The translations under genes and the position numbers were made by a program. DNA of 64,000 bases from Tepidiphilus succinatimandens (GTDB lineage: Bacteria > Pseudomonadota > Gammaproteobacteria > Burkholderiales > Rhodocyclaceae): NCBI RefSeq assembly GCF_006503695.1, contig NZ_SBIK01000001.1, forward strand, positions 163,759 through 227,758, in the 5' to 3' direction. The notes under the pieces are model-generated. The model was given only the letters and a program-made list of their open reading frames with translations, was not told where the DNA came from and searched no databases. This document shows positions 9,037-18,889 of this stretch, one piece after another (positions within the stretch are counted from its first letter, which is position 1; the number at the start of each line of letters is the position of its first letter).

Positions 9037-9930
9037 TCAGAGCAGGCTCTTCATCAGCTTGCCCATCTCGGACGGGTTGCGCGTGACCTTGAAGCCGCAC
9101 GCTTCCATGATCTCGAGCTTGGCCTGGGCCGTTTCGGCGCCCGTGGAGATGATGGCGCCGGCGTGCCCCATGCGCTTGCCCGGGGGCGCCGTGACCCCGG
9201 CGATGAAGCCGACCACCGGTTTTTTGAAGTGCTCCTTGCACCACATGGCGGCGTCGACTTCATCGGTGCCGCCGATCTCGCCGATCATGATGACGGCGTC
9301 GGTGTCGGGATCGTCGTTGAACATCTTCATCACGTCGAGGTGCTTGAGTCCGTTGATCGGGTCGCCGCCGATGCCCACCGCGGTCGACTGCCCCAGGCCG
9401 AGCTCGGTGAGCTGCGCCACCGCTTCGTAGGTGAGCGTGCCGGAGCGTGACACCACTCCGATGCGGCCTTTCTTGTGGATGTGACCGGGCATGATGCCGA
9501 TCTTGAGTTCGTCGGGCGTGATGACGCCGGGGCAGTTGGGGCCCAGCAGCAGCGTCTCCTTGCCGCCGGCGGCGACCTTGTGCTTCATCTTGTTGCGCAC
9601 GATGAGCATGTCACGCACCGGGATGCCCTCGGTGATGCAGATGACGAGGTCGAGGTCGGCCTCGACCGCCTCCCAGATGGCATCGGCCGCGCCGGCCGGC
9701 GGCACGTAGATGACCGAAACGGTGGCGCCGGTGGCCTCTTTCGCTTCTTTCACCGTGGCAAAGATGGGGATGTCGAAGATCTTCTCGCCGGCTTTCTTGG
9801 GGTTGACGCCGGCCACGAAGCAGTTGCGGCCGTTGGCGTACTCGAGGCACTTCTCGGTATGGAACTGACCGGTCTTGCCGGTGATGCCCTGCGTGATGAC
9901 TTTCGTGTCTTTGTTGATCAGGATCGACAT
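9037..9930 (-). CDS. sucD: succinyl-CoA synthetase, alpha subunit
   Basis: TCA-cycle enzyme subunit that binds CoA and carries the phosphohistidine during interconversion of succinyl-CoA and succinate with NTP formation. The 297-residue protein shows the N-terminal CoA-binding Rossmann domain ([19 protein letters not shown]), [20 protein letters not shown] and the phospho-histidine motif GHAGAII near the C-terminus. The ATG at 9930 gives the canonical [11 protein letters not shown] beginning. It follows sucC by 26 bases. Confidence 0.97.
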   Translation of the reverse strand: MSILINKDTKVITQGITGKTGQFHTEKCLEYANGRNCFVAGVNPKKAGEKIFDIPIFATVKEAKEATGATVSVIYVPPAGAADAIWEAVEADLDLVICITEGIPVRDMLIVRNKMKHKVAAGGKETLLLGPNCPGVITPDELKIGIMPGHIHKKGRIGVVSRSGTLTYEAVAQLTELGLGQSTAVGIGGDPINGLKHLDVMKMFNDDPDTDAVIMIGEIGGTDEVDAAMWCKEHFKKPVVGFIAGVTAPPGKRMGHAGAIISTGAETAQAKLEIMEACGFKVTRNPSEMGKLMKSLL

Positions 9931-9956
9931 GGGTGGATTCCTTGGCGGCGGTTCGG

Positions 9957-11126
9957 TCAATGAGCGGCGGAGACGGCGGCGACGATCTTCTGCGCCGCGT
10001 CGGCCATCGTTTCGGCGGAGATGATGGGCAGGCCGGATTCGGCGAGGATTTTCTTGCCGATGTCCTCGTTCGTACCCTTCATGCGCACCACGAGCGGCAC
10101 GTTCAACTGCACTTCGCGCGCGGCGGCCACCACGCCGTTGGCGATGGTGTCGCAGCGCATGATGCCGCCGAAGATGTTGACCAGGATGCCCTTCACCTTG
10201 GGATTGCGCAGCATGATCTTGAAGGCCGCGGTGACCTTTTCGGTGGTGGCGCCGCCGCCGACGTCGAGGAAGTTGGCCGGCTCGCCGCCGAAGAGCTTGA
10301 TCGTGTCCATGGTGGCCATGGCCAGCCCCGCGCCATTGACCAGGCAGCCGATGTTGCCGTCGAGCGCGATGTAGGAGAGCCCGTACTTGGAGGCTTCCAC
10401 CTCGTCCGGATCCTCTTCGTCGAGGTCGCGGTAGGCCACGATCTCGGGATGGCGGAAGAGCGCGTTGTCGTCGAAATTGAACTTCGCATCCAGCGCCTTG
10501 ATGCCGCCGTCGCCTTCGAGGATGAGCGGGTTGATCTCGGCGAGCGAAGCATCCGTCTCCATGTAGCAGGTATAGAGTTTTTTCAGGGTGTCGACGGCCG
10601 CCGGCACGGACGCCTCGGGAATGCCGATGCCGCGTGCGAGCCGCTCGGCCTCTTCGTCGGGGAAACCGACGATGGGATCGATGAAGGCCTTGAGGATCTT
10701 CTCGGGAGTCTTCGCCGCGACTTCCTCGATCTCCATGCCGCCCTCGCTGGAGGCAAGCACCGCGACTTTCTGCGTGGCCCGGTCGGTGAGGATCGAGACG
10801 TAGTATTCGTGTTTGATGTCGGCGCCCTCTTCGATGAGCAGGCGCTTGACGATCTGGCCTTCGGGGCCGGTCTGGTGCGTCACCAGGCGCATGCCGAGGA
10901 TGGCCGAAGCGTGCTGGCGCACCTCGTCGAGCGAGCGGGCGAGCTTGACGCCGCCGCCCTTGCCGCGCCCGCCGGCGTGGATCTGCGCCTTCACCACCCA
11001 CACGGGGCCGCCGAGCGACTTGGCCACTTCCAGCGCTTCCTCCACCGAAAACGCCGGCCCGCCCTTGGGCGTGCGGATGCCGAACTTTCTCAGGACTTCC
11101 TTGGCTTGGTATTCATGGATTTTCAT
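9957..11126 (-). CDS. sucC: succinyl-CoA synthetase, beta subunit
   Basis: ADP-forming beta subunit, 389 residues, with an ATP-grasp domain (residues about 1-240) and a CoA-ligase domain. Seen are [16 protein letters not shown] at the N-terminus, [19 protein letters not shown] and the C-terminal [10 protein letters not shown]. The open frame extends upstream to 11249, but the start at 11126 is the family start. The 5' leader (to about 11250) carries two strong inverted repeats, and a perfect TATAAT hexamer on this strand lies at 11260-11255. First gene of the minus-strand block running to trpE. Confidence 0.97.
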   Translation of the reverse strand: MKIHEYQAKEVLRKFGIRTPKGGPAFSVEEALEVAKSLGGPVWVVKAQIHAGGRGKGGGVKLARSLDEVRQHASAILGMRLVTHQTGPEGQIVKRLLIEEGADIKHEYYVSILTDRATQKVAVLASSEGGMEIEEVAAKTPEKILKAFIDPIVGFPDEEAERLARGIGIPEASVPAAVDTLKKLYTCYMETDASLAEINPLILEGDGGIKALDAKFNFDDNALFRHPEIVAYRDLDEEDPDEVEASKYGLSYIALDGNIGCLVNGAGLAMATMDTIKLFGGEPANFLDVGGGATTEKVTAAFKIMLRNPKVKGILVNIFGGIMRCDTIANGVVAAAREVQLNVPLVVRMKGTNEDIGKKILAESGLPIISAETMADAAQKIVAAVSAAH

Positions 11127-11330
11127 GTTCACCCTTCGTTTTTCCATGCCCGATCGGGCACGAGGTTGATCGGTCGCACCGCAGCGGATCGCGACGGCGC
11201 GGCGTTCTCCCGGGGCCGAACGTTTCGGCCCCGTCCCTTGGTTTGGCACGGATAATTATAACGACAATCGTCCCCGCCTTCGTGCGGCGGTGCACGATTT
11301 CTTCGTTTGCGGCCAGCGCTCGGTGCGCTT
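11127..11330 (-). promoter_or_regulatory. sucC leader with two inverted repeats and a -10 box
   Basis: This is the largest non-coding gap in the window (204 bases). On the minus strand it holds TATAAT at 11260-11255, then a perfect hairpin of 10 bp with a CGT loop (11211-11233, arm CGGGGCCGAA). Just before the sucC ribosome-binding region lies the 14-base palindrome TGCCCGATCGGGCA (11147-11160). No convincing -35 element accompanies the -10. The part at 11261-11330 is the tail behind the Nif3-like gene and shows only weak stems. No small ORF or known riboswitch was recognised. Confidence 0.45.
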
Positions 11331-12077
11331 TCAGACGGGGCTCGGCACTTCATGATAGTCGACCACGAGCCCAAATTCCTGCGCCAGCCAACACCCCAGT
11401 GCCTGCACGCCGAAGCGCTCGGTGGCGTGGTGCCCTGCGGCGATGAAGGCCACGCCCGCATCACGCGCCAGATGCACGCAGGGCTCGGAGACTTCGCCGG
11501 TAATATAGACGTCGACGCCCTCGGCGATCGCGGCGGCGAACTCGCCCTGCGCCGCGCCGCTACACCAGGCGAGCCGCTCGATGCGCCGTTGCGGCTCGCC
11601 CAGCACCAGCGGCTCATGGCCCAGCATGGCGTTCAGCCGTTCGGCCAGGGCGGAGAGCGTGAGCGGCTCTTCGGGCCAGCCGAGCCAGACGAGATCCTCC
11701 CCGCCGCAGCGGCCCTCGGGGCGCCAGCCCATCGCCCGCGCCCAGGCGGCGTTGTTGCCCACTTCCGGATGCGCGTCGAGCGGCAGGTGATAGGCGATGA
11801 GGCTCACTTCGTGCACGAGGAGCGGCCGCAGGCGCCGGAGCCGCCAGGCGGTGAGGGTAGGATCCTCGCCGCGCCAGAAAAAGCCGTGATGCACCAGGAT
11901 CGCGTCGTAGCCGCCAGCGATCGCGCGTTCGATGAGCGCGACGTTGGCCGTCACGCCGCAGAGCACGCGCCTCACGTCCGGCCGTCCTTCCACTTGCAGC
12001 CCGTTTGGGCAATAATCGCGAAACGATGCAGGCTGCAAGAGGCCGTCCAGGGCCACCACCAGATCCGACAATCGCAT
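11331..12077 (-). CDS. Nif3-like dinuclear metal centre protein (YbgI/DUF34)
   Basis: A 248-residue member of the NIF3/DUF34 family, toroidal hexamers with a two-metal site; the physiological role is debated (GTP cyclohydrolase-like fold, suggested metal insertion or damage repair). Family motifs seen are DYCPNGLQVEG near residue 21, ILVHHGFFW with the metal-binding histidines, YHLPLDAHPEVGNN, and the C-terminal AGHHATERFGVQALG. The ATG at 12077 is 24 bases from the divergent protease start. This pairing with a Do-type protease beside tatABC is common in Betaproteobacteria. Confidence 0.92.
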   Translation of the reverse strand: MRLSDLVVALDGLLQPASFRDYCPNGLQVEGRPDVRRVLCGVTANVALIERAIAGGYDAILVHHGFFWRGEDPTLTAWRLRRLRPLLVHEVSLIAYHLPLDAHPEVGNNAAWARAMGWRPEGRCGGEDLVWLGWPEEPLTLSALAERLNAMLGHEPLVLGEPQRRIERLAWCSGAAQGEFAAAIAEGVDVYITGEVSEPCVHLARDAGVAFIAAGHHATERFGVQALGCWLAQEFGLVVDYHEVPSPV

Positions 12078-12101
12078 GTTCGCCGCTCCTTTGGGGAATC
12101 G

Positions 12102-13244
12102 ATGAAGAAACTGTGGCAGATTTTCGCGCAAACCGTCACCGTCGTCGCCCTCGCCGGCTTCGTCGTGGCGCATCTGAAGCCGCACTGGTGGTTCGGCGCG
12201 GGCGCCCCGCTCACCGTCGAACGCAACGCGCCCGCCGCCGCGGCGGCCAAGGACTACCGCCTCGCCGCCGCCCGAGGGGCCGCCGCCGTCGTCTCGCTGC
12301 AGCCGATGGAGGCGGATCGGGCGGAGGCAGAGAAAGCCCCGCGGCGGCTGCAGCTGCCCGAGGGTCACCCCGACATTCCCCTGCCCGACGAAGACTCGCC
12401 CCGCCTGCCCGAAGCCATGGGCTCGGCCGTCCTCATCGCCGAGGATGGCGTGCTGGTCACCAACGCCCACGTCGTGGAAGGGAACGAGCGCTTTCTTGCG
12501 CGTTTTGGCGACGGGCGCAGCATCCCGGCGCGCGTGGCGGGACGCGATCAGGAGAGCGACCTCGCGATCCTGCGGCTCGAAGCCCCCGGCCCCTTCGCCG
12601 CCCTACCCTTCGCACCCGCCGACAGCTTTGCCGTGGGCGACGTGGTGCTCGCGGTGGGGCATCCCTTCGGCGTGGGGCAGACGGTGACGATGGGAATCAT
12701 CTCGGCGCTGGGGCGCAACGACCTGGGCCTTTCCACGTTCGAGAATTTCATCCAGACCGACGCGGCGATCAATCCCGGCAATTCGGGCGGCGCTCTCATC
12801 GACACCCAGGGGCGGCTGGTGGGCATCAACACCGCCATCTTCTCGCGCACCGGTGGGTCGCTCGGCATCGGGTTCGCCATTCCGGTGCAGATCGCGCAGC
12901 CGGTGGTCGAGGAGCTGCGCTCGCGCGGTTATGTGCGTCGCGGCTGGGTCGGAGTGCAGTTGCAGCCGCTGGAAGCAGCCCTTGCCGAGGCCATGGGCGT
13001 GATGGCGCGCGAAGGGGCGCTGGTGGCGGCGGTGCTGCCCGACTCGCCGGCTGCCGCCGCTGGCCTCAGGCCCGGCGATGTCATCCTCGCCATCGACGGC
13101 AAACCGACGCGCACCGTGCGCGAAGTGCTCGACACGGTGGCGGCGATCCCGCCGGGCAAGGAGGTCACACTGCTTCTGGAACGCGAACGGCGCACGCTCG
13201 AGGTGAAGCTCGTCGCCGGTGAGCGGCCGCGACCGGGCTCGTGA
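12102..13244 (+). CDS. DegS/HtrA-type serine endoprotease, membrane anchored
   Basis: A 380-residue trypsin-like protease of the DegS/DegQ (Do) family, anchored by one N-terminal membrane segment (about residues 8-25), so acting in the periplasm. The catalytic triad is visible as His123 in TNAHVVEG, Asp153 in ESDLAIL and Ser228 in GNSGGALID. One PDZ domain follows (about 280-375), as in DegS and unlike the two-PDZ DegP. Whether it cleaves an RseA-type anti-sigma factor or serves general quality control is unknown. The ATG at 12102 was chosen because the frame further upstream only mirrors the Nif3 gene. Convergent with tatC. Confidence 0.93.
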   Translation: MKKLWQIFAQTVTVVALAGFVVAHLKPHWWFGAGAPLTVERNAPAAAAAKDYRLAAARGAAAVVSLQPMEADRAEAEKAPRRLQLPEGHPDIPLPDEDSPRLPEAMGSAVLIAEDGVLVTNAHVVEGNERFLARFGDGRSIPARVAGRDQESDLAILRLEAPGPFAALPFAPADSFAVGDVVLAVGHPFGVGQTVTMGIISALGRNDLGLSTFENFIQTDAAINPGNSGGALIDTQGRLVGINTAIFSRTGGSLGIGFAIPVQIAQPVVEELRSRGYVRRGWVGVQLQPLEAALAEAMGVMAREGALVAAVLPDSPAAAAGLRPGDVILAIDGKPTRTVREVLDTVAAIPPGKEVTLLLERERRTLEVKLVAGERPRPGS

Positions 13245-13257
13245 CCTTTCTTCCGCG

Positions 13258-14052
13258 TCAGTCCTGCATCCGCTGCGGCGACTTCTCTTCCCGCGGCGCG
13301 GGCAAGGTCTCTTCGGCCGCGTCCTTGGCCGAAGCGCTCCACCGTACGAAGACGACTCCCAGCTCGTAGAGCAGGATCATCGGCACCGCCAGCATGAACT
13401 GGGAGACGACGTCGGGCGGAGTGACGACCGCCGCGACGACGAAGGCGCCGACGATCACGTAAGGCCGGGCCTGGCGCAGCTTGGCGGCGTCGACCACCCC
13501 GGCCTTGGCGAGCAGGATCACCGCGATCGGCACTTCGAAGGTGATGCCGAAGGCGACGAACATGGTCATCACGAAGCCGAGATACTGCTCGATGTCCGGC
13601 GCCACCTGGACGCTCGCAGGAGCGAATTCGGCGATGAAGCGGAACACCCCGCGAAAGACGAAGAAGTAGCAGAAGGCCACGCCGAGCAGAAAAAGCGCGG
13701 TGGAGGCGATCACCAGCGGCGCGACGAGGCGCTTTTCGTGGGCATACAGGCCGGGGGCGACGAAAGCCCAGGCCTGGTAGAGCACGTAGGGCAGCGCGAT
13801 GAGGAAGGCGAGCAGCATCGTCACCTTGATCGGCACGAAAAACGGGGTGACCACGCCGGTGGCGATCATGGTCGCGCCGGCCGGCAAGGCATCGAGCATC
13901 GGCTTGGCGAGCAGGTCGTACCAGAATCCCGCCCAAGGCGCCAGACAGAGGAAGACGAGCAGTACCGCGATCGCCGAGTGGACCAGGCGGCTGCGCAGCT
14001 CGACCAGATGCGACAGGAAACTCTCTTCGCCGGACGTCGGTTCGCTCATCAC
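13258..14052 (-). CDS. tatC: Sec-independent protein translocase TatC
   Basis: Core receptor of the twin-arginine translocase, inner membrane, recognising the RR signal together with TatB. The 264-residue protein has six hydrophobic segments; the N-terminal FLSHLVELRSRLVHS and PFFVPIKVTMLLAFL stretches, and FEVPIAVILL, are TatC hallmarks. It overlaps tatB by ATGA. Likely local client: the RR-signal TRAP receptor at 3364-4446. Confidence 0.97.
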   Translation of the reverse strand: MMSEPTSGEESFLSHLVELRSRLVHSAIAVLLVFLCLAPWAGFWYDLLAKPMLDALPAGATMIATGVVTPFFVPIKVTMLLAFLIALPYVLYQAWAFVAPGLYAHEKRLVAPLVIASTALFLLGVAFCYFFVFRGVFRFIAEFAPASVQVAPDIEQYLGFVMTMFVAFGITFEVPIAVILLAKAGVVDAAKLRQARPYVIVGAFVVAAVVTPPDVVSQFMLAVPMILLYELGVVFVRWSASAKDAAEETLPAPREEKSPQRMQD

Positions 14053-14609
14053 GTCTTTCCGCTGCCAGGAGAGGGGGATGCCACTGGAACGGGCTCGGCA
14101 GGGGATGGGGCCAGCCCCAGGCCGGAGGGCAAGCTCATGGCCTCGCGTGCATCACCCGAAGGCGCGGTGCCCGTGCCAGCCGTCGAGCCCGAAGGGGCAG
14201 GCGGATGGGGGTGCGTCATGGGCAGCTCCCGTCCCGATGCCCGCACATCCGCCTTGGCGGACGGCACATCCTCCGGTTCGGCAGCGTGCGACGGGAGCGG
14301 CTCGCCGACAGCAAGCGCCTGACGCGCCTCCTCGACGCTCTGACGCAGCGGCGCCTGGACCTCCTCGGCCTGACGGCGCATCGTCTCCTGCAGCTCGCGC
14401 GCCTGGGATTCGATCTGGGCCTGCAGTTTCTTCAGTTCCTCGAGCTGGAGCTCACGCTCGATGTCCGCCTTGACGCCGGAGACGTAGCGCTGCAAGCGTC
14501 CGATGAGCTCTCCCGCCGTACGGGCCGCCTTGGGCAGGCGCTCGGGACCGAGCACGATGAGCGCCACCACGGCGATCACGATCATCTCGGAGAAGCCGAT
14601 GTCGAACAC
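14049..14609 (-). CDS. tatB: Sec-independent protein translocase TatB
   Basis: TatB partner of TatC. It begins MFDIGFSEMIVIAVVALIVLGPERLPKAART, with one membrane helix, the conserved Glu, the Gly-Pro hinge and an amphipathic helix. A charged coiled-coil-like region (about 55-110) follows, then a Pro/Ser/Ala-rich tail. At 186 residues it is slightly long because of that tail, which is low complexity and probably disordered. Lies between tatA and tatC. Confidence 0.95.
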   Translation of the reverse strand: MFDIGFSEMIVIAVVALIVLGPERLPKAARTAGELIGRLQRYVSGVKADIERELQLEELKKLQAQIESQARELQETMRRQAEEVQAPLRQSVEEARQALAVGEPLPSHAAEPEDVPSAKADVRASGRELPMTHPHPPAPSGSTAGTGTAPSGDAREAMSLPSGLGLAPSPAEPVPVASPSPGSGKT

Positions 14610-14647
14610 ACTCGCTCCTCAGCCGGACAACGAATGCGGCAGCCGGC

Positions 14648-14887
14648 TCACGCCTGCGTCCGCGACGCGTCGCTCTTCTCCCGCACGCCCCCTTCGATCG
14701 TGGTCTGGTCGCTCACGGCCTTGGGTGAAGCGGCGGCGGGCTCTTCTTCCGCGCTCTTCATCCCTTCCTTGAACCCGCGTACGGCGCCGCCCAGATCCTG
14801 CCCGATGTTGCGCAGCTTCTTCGTGCCGAAGATCATCACGACGATGAGCAGCACGATGAGCCAGTGCCAGATGCTAAACGAACCCAT
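14648..14887 (-). CDS. tatA: Sec-independent protein translocase TatA
   Basis: Pore-forming or membrane-thinning Tat component of 79 residues: [20 protein letters not shown] membrane helix, [21 protein letters not shown] hinge and amphipathic helix, then an acidic and Ala-rich tail. It sits 30 bases downstream of the HIT gene and 38 upstream of tatB, and is co-directional with the his genes, the usual betaproteobacterial order. Confidence 0.96.
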   Translation of the reverse strand: MGSFSIWHWLIVLLIVVMIFGTKKLRNIGQDLGGAVRGFKEGMKSAEEEPAAASPKAVSDQTTIEGGVREKSDASRTQA

Positions 14888-14917
14888 GACAGTTCTCCTA
14901 TGACCTACGTCGCCGCT

Positions 14918-15283
14918 TCAGCGCTTGAGCATGATGGGCAGCGGCTCGTTTCCCCCGCCGAGGAGATGCACGTGCAGGTGCATCACTTCCTGGCGACCGA
15001 TGCGCCCGGTGTTGATGATGGTGCGCCAGCCATCGGCACAGCCGGCCGCGAGCGCCACCTTGGTGGCGGCGACCATCAGGCGCCCCATCCAGCCGGCGTC
15101 GGCGTCGGTGAGCTCCTTGGTCGAGGGGATGTGGTGCTTGGGGATCACCAGCAGATGAACCGGCGCCACGGGACGGATGTCGTGAAACGCCAGCACCTCG
15201 TCGTCTTCATAGACTTTCTTCGCCGGAATCTCGCCGGCGACGATCTTGCAGAACACGCAGTTCGGATCGGCTTGCGTCGTCAT
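14918..15283 (-). CDS. HIT-family nucleotide-binding protein (HinT-like)
   Basis: A 121-residue histidine-triad hydrolase, likely acting on adenosine phosphoramidates. It shows CVFCKIVAGEIPAKKVYEDD near the N-terminus and the catalytic triad motif HLHVHLLGG near residue 100. It overlaps hisE by ATGA, and the hisE-HIT-tatA arrangement is a conserved betaproteobacterial neighbourhood. The open frame upstream belongs to hisE in another frame; ATG at 15283 is the family start. Confidence 0.93.
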   Translation of the reverse strand: MTTQADPNCVFCKIVAGEIPAKKVYEDDEVLAFHDIRPVAPVHLLVIPKHHIPSTKELTDADAGWMGRLMVAATKVALAAGCADGWRTIINTGRIGRQEVMHLHVHLLGGGNEPLPIMLKR

Positions 15284-15651
15284 GCTTTCCCCCCTTTGGC
15301 AATCACCACGGACTCGGCCTCGGCCGCCGTGGCCAGACGCGAGCGCTTCTCGTCGATGCCCGAGACGCCTTCGCGGCGGCGGAACTCGGCGGCCACGTCT
15401 TCGACCGACAGGCCGAAGTGCGCCAGCAGCACCAGCGTGTGGAACCACAGGTCGGTGACTTCCCACACCAGATGCAGCCGGTCGCCGTCCTTGGCCGCCA
15501 TGATCACTTCGGCGGCCTCCTCGGCCACTTTCTTAAGGATCGCCTCCGTACCCTTCTGGTACAGGCTGGAGACGTAGGACTGGTCGGGATCGGCCGCCTT
15601 GCGTTCCATCAACGTCTGGCTGACGCGGCGCAGTACTTCCAGGTCGATCAT
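15280..15651 (-). CDS. hisE: phosphoribosyl-ATP pyrophosphatase
   Basis: Second step of histidine synthesis: hydrolyses PR-ATP to PR-AMP. The 123-residue all-alpha MazG-like protein has [18 protein letters not shown] and the metal-binding [12 protein letters not shown] with acidic residues in order. Its start overlaps hisI by ATGA and its stop overlaps the HIT gene by ATGA. HisI and HisE are separate proteins here, as in most Betaproteobacteria, not a fused HisIE. Confidence 0.95.
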   Translation of the reverse strand: MIDLEVLRRVSQTLMERKAADPDQSYVSSLYQKGTEAILKKVAEEAAEVIMAAKDGDRLHLVWEVTDLWFHTLVLLAHFGLSVEDVAAEFRRREGVSGIDEKRSRLATAAEAESVVIAKGGKA

Positions 15652-16034
15652 GAGTATATCTCCTTCGGATCCTTGACCACCGCTTCGACGACTTCCCAGC
15701 CCCCGTCGCGCCAGCGGCGGTAGAAACAACTCCGCCGTCCGGTGTGACAGGCGATGCCGCCCTTTTGTTCGACGCGCAGCAGCAGCGCGTCGCCATCGCA
15801 GTCGAGCCGCAGCTCGACGAGCTTTTGCACGTGTCCGGAAGTCTCGCCCTTGGCCCACAGCCGACCGCGCGAGCGCGACCAATAGACGGCCTGCCCGCGC
15901 GCGAGCGTCTCGGCCAGAGATTCGCGGTTCATCCAGGCGAGCATGAGCACTTCGCCCGTGGCTGCGTCCTGGGCGATTGCCGGCACCAGGCCGTCTTCGC
16001 CCCAGCGCACGGCGTCGAACAGATCTTCGCTCAC
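15648..16034 (-). CDS. hisI: phosphoribosyl-AMP cyclohydrolase
   Basis: Third step of histidine synthesis: opens the adenine ring of PR-AMP. Of 128 residues, with [34 protein letters not shown], the zinc/magnesium motif DCDGDALL, and [11 protein letters not shown] with the two zinc-binding cysteines. ATGA overlaps at both ends couple it to hisF and hisE. Confidence 0.96.
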   Translation of the reverse strand: MSEDLFDAVRWGEDGLVPAIAQDAATGEVLMLAWMNRESLAETLARGQAVYWSRSRGRLWAKGETSGHVQKLVELRLDCDGDALLLRVEQKGGIACHTGRRSCFYRRWRDGGWEVVEAVVKDPKEIYS

Positions 16035-16789
16035 AGCCGTACCTCCACGCCGGCCGCCTGCATCGCCTCCTTGGCCTGGCGGATGCTGTATTCACCGAAA
16101 TGGAAGATGGAGGCGGCGAGCACCGCGTCGGCGTGCCCCTCGGTGACGCCTTCGACCAGATGCTGCAGCGTGCCCACGCCGCCGCTCGCGATCACCGGCA
16201 CGGGCACGGCGTCGGACACCGCGCGGGTGAGTTCGAGGTCGAACCCCTGCCTGGTGCCGTCGCGATCCATGCTGGTGAGGAGGATCTCACCTGCGCCGAG
16301 CGCACAGACTTTCTGCGCCCATTCGATGGCGTCGAGCCCCGTGTCGACGCGCCCGCCGTGGGTAAACACCGACCAGCGTCCGGGCGCGACGCGTTTGGCG
16401 TCGATGGCCACGACGATGGCCTGCGAGCCGACGCGATCGGCCGCCTCGGCGATGAGCTCGGGCCGCTGTACCGCCGCGGTGTTGATGCTCACCTTGTCGG
16501 CCCCGGCAAGGAGCAGCGCGCGCACGTCCTCGAGGCGGCGCACGCCCCCGCCCACGGTCAGCGGGATGAAGACGCACTCGGCCACCCGCGAGACGACCTC
16601 GAGCAGGATGGCGCGCTCTTCGCTCGAAGCCGTGATGTCAAGGAAAGTGAGTTCGTCGGCCCCCTCGGCATCGTAGCGCCGCGCGATCTCCACCGGGTCG
16701 CCCGCATCGCGCAGCGACACGAAATTGACCCCCTTGACCACGCGCCCGGCATGGACGTCCAGACAGGGGATGACGCGCTTGGCGAGCAT
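16031..16789 (-). CDS. hisF: imidazole glycerol phosphate synthase, cyclase subunit
   Basis: TIM-barrel subunit that combines PRFAR with ammonia from HisH to give imidazole glycerol phosphate and AICAR. The 252-residue protein has [19 protein letters not shown] with the catalytic Asp, [39 protein letters not shown] and VIASGGVG. Its ATG starts on the last base of the hisA stop (TGATG overlap). Part of the run hisB-hisH-hisA-hisF-hisI-hisE. Confidence 0.97.
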   Translation of the reverse strand: MLAKRVIPCLDVHAGRVVKGVNFVSLRDAGDPVEIARRYDAEGADELTFLDITASSEERAILLEVVSRVAECVFIPLTVGGGVRRLEDVRALLLAGADKVSINTAAVQRPELIAEAADRVGSQAIVVAIDAKRVAPGRWSVFTHGGRVDTGLDAIEWAQKVCALGAGEILLTSMDRDGTRQGFDLELTRAVSDAVPVPVIASGGVGTLQHLVEGVTEGHADAVLAASIFHFGEYSIRQAKEAMQAAGVEVRL

Positions 16790-17556
16790 CAGGCCGTCCT
16801 TTGCGCACTGCGCCGCGCCGCGAGTTCGTCGGCGAGCGCCTGCGCGGCCTTGAAGTCCAGCGTGCCTTCGTAGATGGCGCGCCCGGTGATCGCCCCCATC
16901 ACGCCATCTTCCTCGATGGCGCACAGCGCCTCGATGTCGGCGAGCGTGGCGATGCCGCCGCTGGCAATGACCGGAGTGGCACGCAACGCACGCGCGAGCC
17001 GCGCCGTCGCCTCGACGTTCACCCCCGAGAGCATCCCGTCGCGGCCGATGTCGGTATAGACGACGGCCTCCACGCCGTAGTCCTCGAACTTGCGCGCGAG
17101 CTCGACGACGTCGTGGCCGCTCGAACGTGCCCAGCCGTCGATCGCCACCTTGCCGTCCTTGGCGTCCAGCCCCACCATGACGTGACCGGGGAAGGCGACA
17201 CAGGCGTCCTGCAGGAAACCGGGATGCTTCACCGCGGCCGTGCCGATGATGACGTATTCGATGCCCAGCTCCACGTAGCGGTCGATCGTGTCGAGGTCGC
17301 GGATGCCGCCGCCGAGCTGCACCGGCACCTCGCCGTCGATTTCTTCCAGGATGGCCTCGATCGCCGCGAGGTTCTTCGGCTTGCCGGCGAAGGCCCCGTC
17401 GAGGTCGACGAGGTGAAGCCGCCGCGCCCCCTGGTCGAGCCAGTGGCGCGCCATGGCGGCCGGATCTTCGGAGAATACCGTGGCCTCTTCCATGCGCCCC
17501 TGGCGCAAGCGGACGCATTGGCCGTTTTTCAGGTCGATGGCGGGAATCAAGAGCAT
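16789..17556 (-). CDS. hisA: ProFAR isomerase
   Basis: 1-(5-phosphoribosyl)-5-[(5-phosphoribosylamino)methylideneamino] imidazole-4-carboxamide isomerase, a TIM barrel of 255 residues. It has [15 protein letters not shown] with the catalytic Asp8, [31 protein letters not shown] and [15 protein letters not shown] precedes the ATG. An 84-base gap separates it from hisH, the only sizeable gap between hisB and the HIT gene; it contains a 7-bp stem (GGTGCGG, 17605-17622). Confidence 0.97.
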   Translation of the reverse strand: MLLIPAIDLKNGQCVRLRQGRMEEATVFSEDPAAMARHWLDQGARRLHLVDLDGAFAGKPKNLAAIEAILEEIDGEVPVQLGGGIRDLDTIDRYVELGIEYVIIGTAAVKHPGFLQDACVAFPGHVMVGLDAKDGKVAIDGWARSSGHDVVELARKFEDYGVEAVVYTDIGRDGMLSGVNVEATARLARALRATPVIASGGIATLADIEALCAIEEDGVMGAITGRAIYEGTLDFKAAQALADELAARRSAQRTA

Positions 17557-17640
17557 GATGTCACAGGTCCCCTTGGGCGGTCTCGGCCGCCGTCGTTGTC
17601 ACCCGGTGCGGCAAACCGCACCTCCTCCCCTGCGCCGCGC

Positions 17641-18276
17641 TCATGGAGCCCAGCGCACGAAGCGCTCGAGTAGCGCCAGCCCTGCCCGCCCGCTCTTCTC
17701 GGGGTGGAATTGCACCGCCACGAGATTGTCGTGCGCCACCGCCGAGGCGAAGACGACGCCGTAATCGGTGCGGGCGAGCACGAGTGAATCATCACGCGGC
17801 GCGACGTAGTAGCTGTGCACGAAATAATAGCGCTCGCCGCTGCCCTGCACCGGCAAGATGGGATGCTCGCGCACGTTCTCGACCCGGTTCCAGCCCATGT
17901 GCGGCACCTTGAGATGCGCCTGCCCGGGAGCGAACGCCCCGTCGCGCGGGAAACGCACCACCTCGCCGGCAAAAAGGCCGAGCCCGGCGGCACCCCCTTC
18001 TTCGGATCGCTCGAAGAGCATCTGCAGGCCGACGCAAATGCCGAGAAACGGCCGCTCGCGCGCCGCCCAGGCCACCGCCTCGTGCATCTCCTGACGCTGC
18101 AGCGCCCCCATGCAATCGGGCATCGCTCCCTGGCCGGGAAAGACGATGCGGTCGGCCTCGCGCACCTCGCGCGGCGTGCGCGCCAAGGCCACCTCGACGC
18201 CAGGAGCGACGGCCTGCAGCGCCTTCTGCACCGAGCGCAGGTTCCCCATGCCGTAATCGATCACCGCGATCTTCAT
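17641..18276 (-). CDS. hisH: imidazole glycerol phosphate synthase, glutamine amidotransferase subunit
   Basis: Glutaminase that feeds ammonia to HisF. The 211-residue class I amidotransferase has IDYGMGNLRSVQKAL at the N-terminus, the oxyanion-strand FPGQGAMPDCM, the nucleophile Cys in FLGICVGLQMLFE near residue 80 and the His-Glu pair in QFHPEKSG. The frame is open further upstream, but the ATG at 18276 gives the family MKIAVIDYG start. It starts 7 bases after hisB. Confidence 0.97.
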   Translation of the reverse strand: MKIAVIDYGMGNLRSVQKALQAVAPGVEVALARTPREVREADRIVFPGQGAMPDCMGALQRQEMHEAVAWAARERPFLGICVGLQMLFERSEEGGAAGLGLFAGEVVRFPRDGAFAPGQAHLKVPHMGWNRVENVREHPILPVQGSGERYYFVHSYYVAPRDDSLVLARTDYGVVFASAVAHDNLVAVQFHPEKSGRAGLALLERFVRWAP

Positions 18277-18283
18277 GGCTGGC

Positions 18284-18889
18284 TCACAGCACCCCTTTGG
18301 TCGAGGGCATCCGTCCCTCCAGGCGTGGATCGCGGTCGCAGGCCATGCGCAGCGCCCGGCCGAAGGCCTTGAAGAGCGTCTCGCACTGATGGTGGGCATT
18401 GACGCCGCGCAAGGTGTCGAGATGCAGCGTCACCGCGGCGTGATTGACGAACCCCTGGAAGAATTCGCGCACCAGATCGACGTCGAAGGCGCCGATGCGC
18501 GCACGGGTGAATTCGCAGCAGAAAACGAGCCCCGGGCGGCCGGAGAGGTCGACCACCGCGCGCGACAGCGCCTCGTCGAGCGGCACGTAGGCGTGCCCGT
18601 AGCGGGACACGCCGCGCTTGTCGCCCAAAGCCTTGGCAAACGCCTGGCCGAAGGTGATGCCGACGTCCTCGACCGTGTGGTGGTCGTCGATATGCGTGTC
18701 GCCCTCGGCGCGGATCTCGAGGTCGATGAGGCCATGGCGGGCCACTTGCTCCAGCATGTGGTCAAGAAAAGGCACGCCGCTGGAGAGTTCGGCGCGGCCG
18801 TTGCCGTCGAGATCGAGCGCCACACGCACGCGGGTCTCGAGGGTGTTGCGTTCGACGACGGCGGTGCGGCCCACTGAGGATTCGGTCAT
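18284..18889 (-). CDS. hisB: imidazoleglycerol-phosphate dehydratase
   Basis: Sixth step of histidine synthesis; manganese enzyme. The 201-residue monofunctional form (no HAD phosphatase domain) shows [13 protein letters not shown], the metal motifs [10 protein letters not shown] and ARHGL, and [18 protein letters not shown] at the C-terminus. It is the first gene of the hisBHAFIE run and is divergent from hisC, so it needs a promoter in the 90-base gap; a weak candidate is an extended -10 TGGTATCAT at 18934-18926. No good ribosome-binding site is seen before its ATG. Confidence 0.96.
   Translation of the reverse strand: MTESSVGRTAVVERNTLETRVRVALDLDGNGRAELSSGVPFLDHMLEQVARHGLIDLEIRAEGDTHIDDHHTVEDVGITFGQAFAKALGDKRGVSRYGHAYVPLDEALSRAVVDLSGRPGLVFCCEFTRARIGAFDVDLVREFFQGFVNHAAVTLHLDTLRGVNAHHQCETLFKAFGRALRMACDRDPRLEGRMPSTKGVL

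Noticed and set aside
17557-17640. Hairpin between hisH and hisA as a terminator
   Set aside because: Only a 7-bp stem with no U-tract, in the middle of a co-directional biosynthetic run.
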